NCBI RefSeq assembly: GCF_030034735.1
Contig: NZ_CP125370.1
Coordinates: forward strand, 558,001 to 622,000
Length of the DNA stretch: 64,000 nt
Reading direction: 5' to 3'
Source: Paenibacillus sp. RC334
Lineage (GTDB): Bacteria > Bacillota > Bacilli > Paenibacillales > Paenibacillaceae
Shown: in pieces, positions 8,425 to 16,475 of the stretch
How positions within the stretch are numbered: position 1 is the first letter of the stretch
Layout of the letters: every line of letters starts with the position of its first letter
Notes under the pieces: model-generated
Databases searched by the model: none
Told to the model about the DNA's origin: nothing
Seen by the model: only the letters and a program-made list of their open reading frames with translations
Program-made: the position numbers and the translations under genes

Positions 8425-8512
8425 TTTATACCTTCAAAATGGAATTATTTATAAATATATTCCCGATATTATCATATATATAGTATAATGATCAATTATT
8501 GGAGGTGATGAT

Positions 8513-8809
8513 ATTTTTGGTCAAAAAAATAAAATAATTAAAGTTACTTTAAGAATTGTATTTATTTTGCTAATATTAGGCTGGATTTATTATTATTCAG
8601 GATCTCATCCAAGTGAAATGGCTAAATTAGTTGGAATTTATGATGATTACTTAGTAATACAGAGTGATCCGGCTAACGGAGGTGAGATTAAAAAATTATA
8701 TATCACTTCAAAATCCGTTATCCCTCCTCTTGTTGTGGGGAAAGAATATTATTTCGTGTCTGACCAAAGGTATTTTCAACGTCCATATATCCGTTTTGTA
8801 GAAGACTAA
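8513..8809 (+). CDS. Small membrane-anchored protein with unusual start
   Basis: The frame encodes a basic N-terminus, one membrane segment (LRIVFILLILGWIYYY) and an outside domain of about 65 residues (ending YFQRPYIRFVED). A perfect GGAGGTGAT lies at 8501-8509, but the only in-frame candidate at the right distance is ATT (8513). An ATG at 8509 and a TTG at 8517 are in another frame and stop after a run of seven A (8522-8528). Either an ATT start is used, or a one-base slip in the A run separates the true start from the body. The first ordinary in-frame start (TTG 8567) would cut the membrane segment. Function unknown. Confidence 0.5.
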   Translation: MFGQKNKIIKVTLRIVFILLILGWIYYYSGSHPSEMAKLVGIYDDYLVIQSDPANGGEIKKLYITSKSVIPPLVVGKEYYFVSDQRYFQRPYIRFVED

Positions 8810-8919
8810 ACATGAAGGTTCGCTTTGTTGTCCTTTCACAAAAGCATATTTCTGTTTCCACTCTCTTAAAGTACTTATGGAAATGGTATAAATAGAAATG
8901 ACAGATATATAATGAACAA

Positions 8920-8965
8920 TAAGCACCATCATAACCATGTAACTAGTGGTTTTGATGGTGCTTTT
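8920..8965. terminator. Bidirectional terminator
   Basis: AGCACCATCA...AACC pairs with GGTTTTGATGGTGCT, flanked by A-rich and T-rich tails, between the small ORF and the convergent helicase gene. Confidence 0.8.
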
Positions 8966-9000
8966 ATACTTTTTCAGGGAAAGAATGATTTAGTTTATGC

Positions 9001-11430
9001 CTATCTGGCCGGGATGCTGCGTGTCTCCTCTGTCATCGGGGATGAGCAGAGCGGGCATACCGGCGGCGTGCCTGCTCCAGCCGAAGCCGTTCGGCGGGCG
9101 CCTGACGTATCGCGCCGCATCCACGCCTTGCAGGCGTCGTCGGTGCATTTCCACACGGGCACGCTGATGCGTGGCTCCTCCCGTGTACTTGCCACCGACG
9201 AGGCCGTCCGCGCTGACCCGCTGCCCGGTCCGGGCCTGCTGCTCACGCGGGTAGCCGTGCCGGACGCGTGAGCTCCGCTGCTGGCGCGGCCACCTTGCCC
9301 GGAAGTCCCCTTCGGCTGGCCGAAGCTGGTGCGCCGCGTTTCCGGCTTGGAAGCCTCAGGGGGTGTGACCCCGTAGGCTTCCAACAGGAAGCGCGACACG
9401 GCGGCAGGCTTGCCGTGGTTGGAGGCGGGGGAGGTGATGTACAGCAGCTCCTTCGCCCGGGTGACGGCCACGTAGGCGAGGCGGCGCTCTTCCTCCAGCG
9501 CCGCGTCGTTATCTACGGCCGCTGCGGGGGCTGCGCCTGCCCGCCGATCCTCTGGCAGCTCGCTGTGCAACGCGGAGCTGTGCGGCAGGATGCCTTCGCT
9601 GGCGCCGATCCAGTAGACGCAAGGGAACTCCAGTCCCTTGGCCCGGTGGATCGTCATGAGGCGGACAGCATCGCTGTCTTCCTCTCTGCGCAGCGATTCC
9701 ATCTGACGGTGGCGCTCAGAAAGCTCGTCCGCAAAGCTGACGAACGCCTCCACCGTGTCAAAACGCTTCGCCGCCGTTTCCAGCTCCTCCAGACTTTCCT
9801 GCATCGTTTCCTTATAATGAGTCCACGCGCCCGTATCGCCGCTTTCCAAATATTTATCGTAGAAAACGCGCCGCATTTCCTGAATGGCATAGGTCGGCTT
9901 CATCGTGGTGAGGCTGCGAATCAGCCGAATACGCTCCTTCACCTGTTCACGCTGAAAGTCGCGCAGCCGATCCCAGCGGCTGAGATGGATTAACGGATAT
10001 TTTTTAGCCTGCTGCTTTTCCTCGCGCATAATCCATTCCATCCCCGCTTCACGGGAAACATACAGCGGCCCAAGGGTACTTGGAATGGATTCCATCCGCC
10101 GGGGGTTCAGCGACAGACGCAGGTGATCCATCAAGGGACGAATCAGGGATTGGTCATAAAATACCGCCCCGGCCCCATACTGAATAAACGGTACATCCCG
10201 CATGATTAATTGCTCAAAAATAGAACGGCTTCCGCTGGCTGTCCGGTGCAAAATCGCGATATCCCGGTAGCGAAGCCGACCTTCCTCTACCTGTCCGAGC
10301 AGATGTGTAACAATATGCGCCGCTTCTTCCTCCGGCCCGGATGGCGTGGCAAACTGTGGGGGCAGGCCCTCACGTCCGGCAGCCGACAGGCGTTTGGAGC
10401 GTCGGTGGACGTTTTTGGCGACAATGTTGGAGCCCAGCCCCAAAATCCGTGCATCGCTGCGGTAATTAATATCAAGGGTAATGACCTTCGCATCCTTGTA
10501 GACCTTGTCGAACTCCAGAATGGATTCCTGACGTGCCCCGTTAAAGGTGTAGATCGTCTGGTCATCATCACCGACGACCATCAGATTGCGGTGACGGGCA
10601 GCCAATCGCTGCACCATTTCATATTGCAGGGCATTCGTATCCTGAAACTCATCGACCATGATGTGGGAAAAACGCCGCTGAAGCGGCTGAAGCACATCCG
10701 GGTCACGCAGCAGAACGGAAGCACGCAGCAGAATATCGTCAAAATCCATTTTATTGCGCTCCTGTTTCCACGCTTCATAAGCGAGCATGGCACGCTTGGC
10801 ATCCGATTCCTCGCGTACGGTTTCTGGCAACTCGTCCGCGCTGCGGCCTTCCGCCTTCCAGGCGGAGAGGGCGGACAGCAGGCTTTCAGGCTGGAACGCC
10901 TCGCTAAGCCCGAGCTGGCGCAGCATCATTTTCATGACGGTGTGCTGCGCCTGCGTTTCGCCGAATACTTCATCCTGCACACCGCGATGCCGCAGCATCG
11001 CCAAAGCGAACGAGTGGAAGGTACGCGCTTGGACGGCACGTGCGGCAGCCGGGCGCACACCGGGCAATCCTGCGATGCGCAGCTTCATTTCGGCAGCCGC
11101 CTTGCTGGTGAAGGTCACCAGCAGGATGGACGATGCAGGAACATCCCGCAGCGCCATCAGGTAGCCTGCGCGGGCGGCCAGTACTGTGGTTTTGCCGCAG
11201 CCTGCCCCGGCTAGTGTCAGCAAGGGGCCTTTACCATGACGGACGGCCTGGATTTGCGGGCGATTCAAGTGAATACCCGCGTTCTCCAAAGCGCGAAAAT
11301 AAGCCGAGTCGCGGTCACTGTCAGATACTAGCGTTGTGCTGGTATCCATAGAAGCACGGCGGGCCTGCGGGCTTGACACTGAATAAGGAACCCCGATAGG
11401 ACGGGGGTAAAAAGCAGGATTTGGGTCCAT
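9001..11430 (-). CDS. UvrD/PcrA-like superfamily 1 ATP-dependent DNA helicase
   Basis: 809 residues from the ATG at 11430, which follows AAAGGGG; the longer frame upstream is untranslated leader. All SF1A motifs are present in order: Walker A as AGAGCGKTT (Cys replaces the usual Ser), DEFQDTNALQYEM, GDDDQTIYTFNGA, INYRSD, MTIHRAKGLEFPCVYW and VAVTRAKELLY. It should translocate 3'-5' on single-stranded DNA and act in repair or replication. The last 130 residues are Ser/Arg/Gly/Ala rich and end in CTDDACKAW...CPLCSSP, two Cys pairs forming a probable zinc ribbon, not found in PcrA. The 3' third is markedly GC-rich compared with its neighbours. Confidence 0.92.
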   Translation of the reverse strand: MDPNPAFYPRPIGVPYSVSSPQARRASMDTSTTLVSDSDRDSAYFRALENAGIHLNRPQIQAVRHGKGPLLTLAGAGCGKTTVLAARAGYLMALRDVPASSILLVTFTSKAAAEMKLRIAGLPGVRPAAARAVQARTFHSFALAMLRHRGVQDEVFGETQAQHTVMKMMLRQLGLSEAFQPESLLSALSAWKAEGRSADELPETVREESDAKRAMLAYEAWKQERNKMDFDDILLRASVLLRDPDVLQPLQRRFSHIMVDEFQDTNALQYEMVQRLAARHRNLMVVGDDDQTIYTFNGARQESILEFDKVYKDAKVITLDINYRSDARILGLGSNIVAKNVHRRSKRLSAAGREGLPPQFATPSGPEEEAAHIVTHLLGQVEEGRLRYRDIAILHRTASGSRSIFEQLIMRDVPFIQYGAGAVFYDQSLIRPLMDHLRLSLNPRRMESIPSTLGPLYVSREAGMEWIMREEKQQAKKYPLIHLSRWDRLRDFQREQVKERIRLIRSLTTMKPTYAIQEMRRVFYDKYLESGDTGAWTHYKETMQESLEELETAAKRFDTVEAFVSFADELSERHRQMESLRREEDSDAVRLMTIHRAKGLEFPCVYWIGASEGILPHSSALHSELPEDRRAGAAPAAAVDNDAALEEERRLAYVAVTRAKELLYITSPASNHGKPAAVSRFLLEAYGVTPPEASKPETRRTSFGQPKGTSGQGGRASSGAHASGTATRVSSRPGPGSGSARTASSVASTREEPRISVPVWKCTDDACKAWMRRDTSGARRTASAGAGTPPVCPLCSSPMTEETRSIPAR

Positions 11431-11691
11431 GATCCTGAAACCCCTTTCGATTATAAAATCTTCCATTTTCACAAATGGGGGTAGTTTTTGGTATGATAGA
11501 GTTCTAGTCAGCATAAGCTGCTCTTGAGAACAAGACGATGGACTGAAATATATGCTGAAATGCTTGCATCCTTTCAAAAGGCGATATGACCGCATTCCAT
11601 TATACAGGAGTTCGAGGTTTGCCAACAGAAAAAAACTTGGGATATATGCACGGTACGGGGAAATCCGGCTGGATATAGGGAGGAAATCAAT

Positions 11692-12546
11692 ATGAAGCTG
11701 ATTCAACGTATAAAGGAAGGCGCGAATCGCGCTACAGAAAAGGCACAGCATGCTGTCGAGATTAGTAAAATAAATTCACAAATTACAGCGATTCAGCAGG
11801 AAATGGATGTTCATTTTTTGCGAATGGGTCAAATTTTTTATGAAGGCTACCGGGCATCCGATATGTCGGTGGCAGAAAAGGAAATGACACAGCTATCTAC
11901 CGCTTGTGATGAGCTACAGGATGAAATTGACGAGCTGCGCGGCAGAATTGCAGAGCTGAAAAACGCTCATTTATGCACCTGTGGAGCTGTTGTGCCGCTG
12001 GATGCGAACTTTTGTCCGAAATGTGGGCGCAAGCTGAATGAGGGACAGGCTGCTTCCAAGCAAGTGGCTGCTGTGCGTGAAGAGGCGCCAACGGGCGTAT
12101 ATTCGTTTGATCTGCGCAAGCATGAGGAACCAGCCAAGGGTGCTGAGCCTGCCCACAATAATTACGAGGAACATGAGCCGTATGATCGGCATGAACCGGA
12201 GCAGCATAAGCTGCATGAAATGCACGAACCATCCAGCTTGGAGCGCAACTATACGGTGTCCGATTTTACACCGGAAGAAAAAGCGGCCTTCGATGAAGAG
12301 TGGGAGCGTCGTCGTCAGGAAGAGCTGGAGCAAGAGCATCGCCGTCTGGAGGAGCTGGAACGTGAACGGGAGCGCCAGGAGGAGCTGGACGAGCGTATTC
12401 GATACTGGAAGGCCAACAACTCCGAGGCAGAGAAGCCGGCAACTCCGGCTGCACAGGTACGCGAGAATGTGAAATGCCAAATTTGCACAGCCGAGCTGCC
12501 CAAAGGCTCCAAGTGGTGCCCGCGTTGCGGAGCTGAACAGATTTGA
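11692..12546 (+). CDS. Double zinc-ribbon protein with coiled coil
   Basis: 284 residues. Residues 1-95 are a helical, coiled-coil-forming segment (KINSQITAIQQEMD, ELQDEIDELRGRIAELK). It is followed by a CxC-type zinc ribbon (CTCGAVV...FCPKCGRKL), a low-complexity His/Glu-rich middle, a second Arg/Glu coiled coil (ERERQEELDERIRYW) and a final zinc ribbon (CQICTAELPKGSKWCPRCG). It has no signal peptide or membrane span. The arrangement suggests an adaptor or scaffold, but no function is known. RBS GGGAGG precedes the ATG. The following TrmB-like gene begins 65 bases after its stop. It is divergent from the helicase gene. Confidence 0.75.
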   Translation: MKLIQRIKEGANRATEKAQHAVEISKINSQITAIQQEMDVHFLRMGQIFYEGYRASDMSVAEKEMTQLSTACDELQDEIDELRGRIAELKNAHLCTCGAVVPLDANFCPKCGRKLNEGQAASKQVAAVREEAPTGVYSFDLRKHEEPAKGAEPAHNNYEEHEPYDRHEPEQHKLHEMHEPSSLERNYTVSDFTPEEKAAFDEEWERRRQEELEQEHRRLEELERERERQEELDERIRYWKANNSEAEKPATPAAQVRENVKCQICTAELPKGSKWCPRCGAEQI

Positions 12547-12611
12547 CGCAGCCGAACAGGCTGCTGCAGGATATGAACAGAACGCCGGGCAGCATAGGGG
12601 GAACAGAACAT

Positions 12612-13400
12612 ATGGAGCGTTTGCTGCATCATCTGCGTAATCTGGGATTTACGGAAATGGAAGCCAAGGTTATGGTCGAGCTATCGAGGCAAAATGCGGC
12701 CTCCGGCTATGAAGTCGCCAAGCGTCTGGGTGCATCACGCTCCAACGTATACGCGGCTTTGCAGCGTCTGGCCGGGCAAGGGTATCTCAGGGCGAGTGCG
12801 GGAGAACCTGTGCGTTACAGCATGCTGCCATCGGGTGAGCTGACCCGGATGATTGAAGGACAGTTGCAGGAGTCCCTGCGTGCAGTCGAGAAGGAAATGC
12901 CGAGAGCAGAGCCAGACAAGCCGACCTTTTATAACGTGGAAGGCGACCGGAATGTACTGGAAAGCCTGACCCGTGAGCTGGAACGGGCGGAGCATGAGAT
13001 TGTGCTGGATTTGTGGCGTGAGGAAGCTGAACTGCTGCGGACAGAGCTGGAAAAAGCCGAAAAACGGGGTGTACGGCTGCTATGGTCCTGCGATAACGGT
13101 GAAAGTGTGCTTGGACCGTGGCTGCCGCGGGCGTCTGGCAAAAACGGACAAGAGCCGTCGGGACGCAAATTTTCTTTTGTCATTGATCGGCGCTGGTGCC
13201 TGCTGGGCATGCGGGGAGAGAATTGCCCGACACAGGCGCTCATTACCGAGCACCCGGTGATGACAGGGCTGCTGCTGAATCATTTTGCCCAGGATCTGAT
13301 TCTGTATGAGCTGGAGCATGACATGGGCAGCGAGCTGTCAACCCGGTATGGCTGGCGGTATGAGGGCATTATCGGTAAATATATGTCGGCCGGAGAATAA
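12612..13400 (+). CDS. TrmB-family transcriptional regulator
   Basis: 262 residues from the ATG at 12612, preceded by AGGGGG with 10 bases spacing; a TTG frame overlapping the previous stop lacks a site. An N-terminal winged helix of the TrmB/sugar-specific type (GFTEMEAKVMVELSR, GASRSNVYAALQRLAGQGYL) is followed by a phospholipase-D-like C-terminal domain (ELERAEHEIVLDLW region) that serves as effector-binding domain in the family. Co-directional with the zinc-ribbon gene. Ligand and targets unknown. Confidence 0.85.
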   Translation: MERLLHHLRNLGFTEMEAKVMVELSRQNAASGYEVAKRLGASRSNVYAALQRLAGQGYLRASAGEPVRYSMLPSGELTRMIEGQLQESLRAVEKEMPRAEPDKPTFYNVEGDRNVLESLTRELERAEHEIVLDLWREEAELLRTELEKAEKRGVRLLWSCDNGESVLGPWLPRASGKNGQEPSGRKFSFVIDRRWCLLGMRGENCPTQALITEHPVMTGLLLNHFAQDLILYELEHDMGSELSTRYGWRYEGIIGKYMSAGE

Positions 13401-13408
13401 AATAAGAA

Positions 13409-14041
13409 TTATAGAGCAGGAAGTTCCATCAGAGCCTGGCATATAGATGTAATGTATCCGGCCTTATGAGGAACGAATTGATCCGATGTAATCAGGCGGC
13501 GATGCTGTTCGGGGTTCGGCCCCGAGGATATGCCATTGGCTTCGAGAAAAGGAATGTGGCCTTCGAAGAGGGCCAGTGCTTGTTCGAGGTCTGCTTCGTA
13601 CAGTCCAGTCACTTCTTCTTGCTGGAGTCGATAGTCCTCCAATGGCTGGTTCGACAGCAATCCAAACACCGAGCTGATCTCGCGGTCCCAAAAAGATATG
13701 CCCTGTGCCGTTCCTTTGCTCTCATATCGAACGGTCATCAGCGGTGTCAATGAGGTAAAGGGAACGTGAATGCCGAGTTCTTCCTCCAGCTCACGCACTG
13801 CCTGAGATACATCTTCACCTGCCGTTAAATGGCCTGCTGCCGTAATATCGTAGTAGCCGGGGAAGGTGTCCTTCGTATCCTGGCGCTGTTGAAAGAGCAA
13901 GCGGCGGCCTGTTGAGGTGTCTCGTGCCAGCCAGCAGTGAAAGGTATGGTGCCAGTACCCCTTGGCGTGTGCGTCTTGGCGGGAAGCTGTGCCAAGGGGC
14001 TTATCTTCATCGTCATAGATGTCCAGAAGCTCGCTAGTCAT
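13409..14041 (-). CDS. Nudix hydrolase, IPP-isomerase-like subgroup
   Basis: 210 residues. The Nudix box is complete: G-H-L-T-A-G-E followed by REL-EEELGI (GX5EX7REUXEEXGU). The preceding HHTFHCWLA and the DIYDDEDKPLGTASRQDAHAKG start are typical of the YfcD/isopentenyl-diphosphate-isomerase-like Nudix branch, which hydrolyses nucleoside-diphosphate-linked compounds rather than isomerising IPP. Start ATG follows AGGAGG. Convergent with the TrmB-like gene. The exact substrate cannot be read from the sequence. Confidence 0.88.
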   Translation of the reverse strand: MTSELLDIYDDEDKPLGTASRQDAHAKGYWHHTFHCWLARDTSTGRRLLFQQRQDTKDTFPGYYDITAAGHLTAGEDVSQAVRELEEELGIHVPFTSLTPLMTVRYESKGTAQGISFWDREISSVFGLLSNQPLEDYRLQQEEVTGLYEADLEQALALFEGHIPFLEANGISSGPNPEQHRRLITSDQFVPHKAGYITSICQALMELPAL

Positions 14042-14215
14042 CGTGGTTCCTCCTAAAGTATAAGCAGATGTAAAAGGTCTATTTTACAGTATAACGTGTT
14101 TTTCGTCCTGACGATATGAAGGCGGCTATGGAATGTGGAGTGGGGTTTGGGGTATGCTGGGAACATGGAGATTTACGCCATAAAATAGGTATACGATCGA
14201 AAGGAGCGATTTTAC

Positions 14216-14509
14216 ATGGAATGTATCGTACATTTTCGGGTCATGCATCCGGAAGAACCTAAGGAGCTGCGCGGACTGATTATGCTGGAAAGCGGAGGCA
14301 AGCCGGGTATCGAACAAATCACGGATATGTTCAAAAATATGGGTTATGATGTCCGTCCGGACAATCCGGAGGAACTGATTTTCAAGCCAGTCGATGCCAG
14401 AGCGAATTATACATATATCCGGGTTATTGAGCTGGATACGGGTGAGGAAGTCTATCAGGAAGACCGGGATTTACGTGCGATCCTGGAAACCTTGCTGAAT
14501 AAGCGTTAA
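14216..14509 (+). CDS. Conserved hypothetical protein
   Basis: 97 residues, soluble, mixed alpha/beta, with no signal peptide or Cys pair. AAAGGAG lies 9 bases before the ATG. It is followed after about 50 bases by the histidine phosphatase gene on the same strand and may be co-transcribed. No family recognised. Confidence 0.65.
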   Translation: MECIVHFRVMHPEEPKELRGLIMLESGGKPGIEQITDMFKNMGYDVRPDNPEELIFKPVDARANYTYIRVIELDTGEEVYQEDRDLRAILETLLNKR

Positions 14510-14557
14510 GGGATCAAGCTATCCTGTTGTCATTTCATAGGAACGGAGAAAAGAAAT

Positions 14558-15259
14558 ATGAGATTGTATATCATTCGGCACGCAGATCCTGATTATCCGA
14601 ACAATACCATAACTCCGGAAGGGCATTTGGAGGCTCAGGCACTGGCCAAACGGCTTTCCAGTCACGGACTGGACCGTATTTATGCTTCTCCTATGGGGCG
14701 TGCGCTGGATACGATGCGATACACCGCGGATTCTCTCGGTATGACTCATGAAGTGGAGCACTGGACGCAGGAGTTGGGCTTGAAGCTGGAGGAAACTCCT
14801 TATGGTCGTCTCTCTCATTGGGATTTACCCGGTGAAGTGATCCGCTCTGAGGTACCTCTGCCGACTCATGACTCCTGGAAGGAGATTTCCTATTATCAGG
14901 GAACGCAAAGTCCTGAAACGTTCGAGCAGCTAAAGCTTCATTCCGATGAATTCTTGAAGCGCCAAGGCTTTGAGCGGGTTGGGGGGAAATATCGAATTCT
15001 GAAGCATACCGAAGACCGGGTGGCCGTATTTTGCCATGGCGGCTTCGGACTGACCTGGCTTGCCCATCTGCTGGAGCTACCACTGGCCCTGGTCTGGTCC
15101 GGTTTCTGGATGCCGCCTAGCTCCGTAACCACGATCTTGTTTGATGAGCGTTCCAAGGAGTGGGCGACTCCCCGTTGCATCGGCTTCGGTGATGTCTCCC
15201 ATCTATACGCAGAGGGCTTGCCCGTCAGGCCCCGTGGCATTATCACCAATTTTAGCTGA
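14558..15259 (+). CDS. Histidine phosphatase family protein (phosphoglycerate-mutase-like)
   Basis: 233 residues. The N-terminal phospho-histidine motif is RHADPDYPNN (RHA variant of RHG), followed by TPEGHLEAQALAKRL and IYASPMGRALDTMRY, which supplies the second phosphate-pocket Arg. The second catalytic His is in VAVFCHGGFGLTWL. The family removes phosphate from sugar phosphates, nucleotides or proteins; the substrate is undetermined. A strong terminator follows. Confidence 0.88.
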   Translation: MRLYIIRHADPDYPNNTITPEGHLEAQALAKRLSSHGLDRIYASPMGRALDTMRYTADSLGMTHEVEHWTQELGLKLEETPYGRLSHWDLPGEVIRSEVPLPTHDSWKEISYYQGTQSPETFEQLKLHSDEFLKRQGFERVGGKYRILKHTEDRVAVFCHGGFGLTWLAHLLELPLALVWSGFWMPPSSVTTILFDERSKEWATPRCIGFGDVSHLYAEGLPVRPRGIITNFS

Positions 15260-15281
15260 TCAAGCCTTCGATACTATAATC

Positions 15282-15319
15282 AAAGCGGCTTAGACGTTTC
15301 ATCGTCTAAGCCGCTTTTT
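15282..15319. terminator. Strong terminator between the histidine phosphatase gene and mscL
   Basis: AAAGCGGCTTAGACG pairs perfectly with CGTCTAAGCCGCTTT around a 6-base loop, then T5. The A-rich left flank lets it also serve mscL. Confidence 0.9.
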
Positions 15320-15366
15320 GTAGTTATATGAGTGGTTCTTGACCGACGTCTCCCGGCTGAAACCAG

Positions 15367-15861
15367 TTAGTGTGCTTCTACGTAACCTTCCAGCTTGGAG
15401 GTGCAATGTGCGCAGCGGGTTGCAGCCTTGGGAATTTCCGACAGGCAGTGTGGGCACTCCTTGGTCGTTTTTTCTTGAGGAGGTTTTTCTTCCTCTTTAC
15501 GCTTCAGCATGTTGACCCCTTTGACCAGCAGGAACACGCAGAAGGCCACGATCATAAAGTCAAGCAGAACGTTAATAAACTGACCGTAGGCAAGAACGGC
15601 GATCCCTGCATCTTTGGCCTGTGCCAGAGTCATGCGTGTTCCATCAGCATTCAAAGGCTCGGCAGTTCTTAAAGCAACATATAGGTCTGGAAAATTCATG
15701 CCGCCCAGAAGCTTACCAATCGGAGGCATAATAATATCATTTACTACAGAAGTGACAATTTTGCCAAAAGCTCCACCGATGATAACACCAACCGCGAGAT
15801 CAATCACGTTTCCCCGTACAGCAAATTCCTTAAACTCCTTAATAAAACCTTTTCCGCTCAT
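15367..15861 (-). CDS. mscL: Large-conductance mechanosensitive channel with C-terminal zinc ribbon
   Basis: 164 residues from ATG 15861 (AAGAAGG lies 11 bases upstream; a GTG at 15873 is too close). Amphipathic N-terminus [20 protein letters not shown], pore-lining TM1 with the [12 protein letters not shown] packing motif, periplasmic loop, and TM2 ([15 protein letters not shown]). It opens a wide pore under membrane tension to release solutes on hypo-osmotic shock. After TM2 the usual cytoplasmic helix is followed by [18 protein letters not shown], a four-cysteine zinc ribbon that enteric MscL lacks. Confidence 0.95.
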   Translation of the reverse strand: MSGKGFIKEFKEFAVRGNVIDLAVGVIIGGAFGKIVTSVVNDIIMPPIGKLLGGMNFPDLYVALRTAEPLNADGTRMTLAQAKDAGIAVLAYGQFINVLLDFMIVAFCVFLLVKGVNMLKRKEEEKPPQEKTTKECPHCLSEIPKAATRCAHCTSKLEGYVEAH

Positions 15862-15950
15862 GTGAGTGCTCACCTTCTTTACATAAAATCATTTATTTAT
15901 AATACATGCTATGTTAGCTGAGGGCAATTCCAGATTTTTTAATTTCACTT

Positions 15951-15977
15951 TGTCACAAATCCACAGGTTCATTTGTC
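15951..15977 (+). promoter_or_regulatory. Putative ECF41 sigma-dependent promoter
   Basis: TGTCACA, a 16-base spacer and TGTC closely match the ECF41 target consensus as I recall it (TGTCACA, about 16 bases, CGTC). It lies 36 bases upstream of the carboxymuconolactone-decarboxylase-like gene, which is followed by the ECF41 gene itself. The -10 differs at one base. Confidence 0.65.
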
Positions 15978-16012
15978 TTCTAAGTGTAAACCAATGATGG
16001 AGGCGATGTATC

Positions 16013-16456
16013 GTGAGTTTAAGATTCAATCACAGAGCAGTAAGTCCAAGTACGTTTAAGGTAATGATGGAGATGGAAAAATATATTTCCGGACGTTTTA
16101 TAGACAAGGTGCTGTACGAGCTGCTGAAAATCAGAGTATCCCAGATTAACGGGTGTTCTTATTGTTTGGACATGCATGCCAAGGATCTACTGAAACTGGG
16201 GGACTATGGTGATCACATTTTGCAGTTGGCCCTATGGCGGGAAGTTCCTTTGTTCACGGAAAAAGAACGTGCTATGCTTGAATTAGCTGAAGCGGTTGCC
16301 CGCATTTCTGAACAAGGGGTACCTACGGATTTGTATAATCGGGTCAGAGAACATTTTACCGAGGAAGAATATGTGGACGTAATCATGGCTGTTAACGTCA
16401 TTAACAGTTGGAACCGGATTGCTATTGCAACGGGAATGTATCCGGGTAGTCTTTAA
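16013..16456 (+). CDS. Carboxymuconolactone decarboxylase/AhpD-like family protein
   Basis: 147 residues. The redox motif C48-S-Y-C51-L-D-M-H55 is the AhpD-type CxxCxxxH site, so peroxidase or disulfide-reductase-like chemistry is more likely than true decarboxylation. The GTG start follows GATGGAGGCGATG. It is immediately upstream of an ECF41 sigma gene; this gene pairing (COE genes: carboxymuconolactone decarboxylase, oxidoreductase or epimerase) is the established context of ECF41. It carries a matching ECF41-type promoter and is probably the sigma factor's main target. Confidence 0.9.
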   Translation: MSLRFNHRAVSPSTFKVMMEMEKYISGRFIDKVLYELLKIRVSQINGCSYCLDMHAKDLLKLGDYGDHILQLALWREVPLFTEKERAMLELAEAVARISEQGVPTDLYNRVREHFTEEEYVDVIMAVNVINSWNRIAIATGMYPGSL

Positions 16457-16475
16457 TCGAACAGGGGGCCATACT

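Noticed and set aside
9268..11214. Plus-strand frames of 241 and 334 residues across the helicase
   Set aside because: High GC makes long chance frames here; the minus-strand helicase has all SF1 motifs in order.
11971..12632. Several minus-strand frames over the zinc-ribbon gene
   Set aside because: They are low-complexity shadows of the Glu/Arg-rich coiled coil and lack ribosome sites.
16013..16456. True carboxymuconolactone decarboxylase of aromatic degradation
   Set aside because: The CxxCxxxH redox motif and the ECF41 neighbour point to an AhpD-like role; no aromatic pathway genes are nearby.
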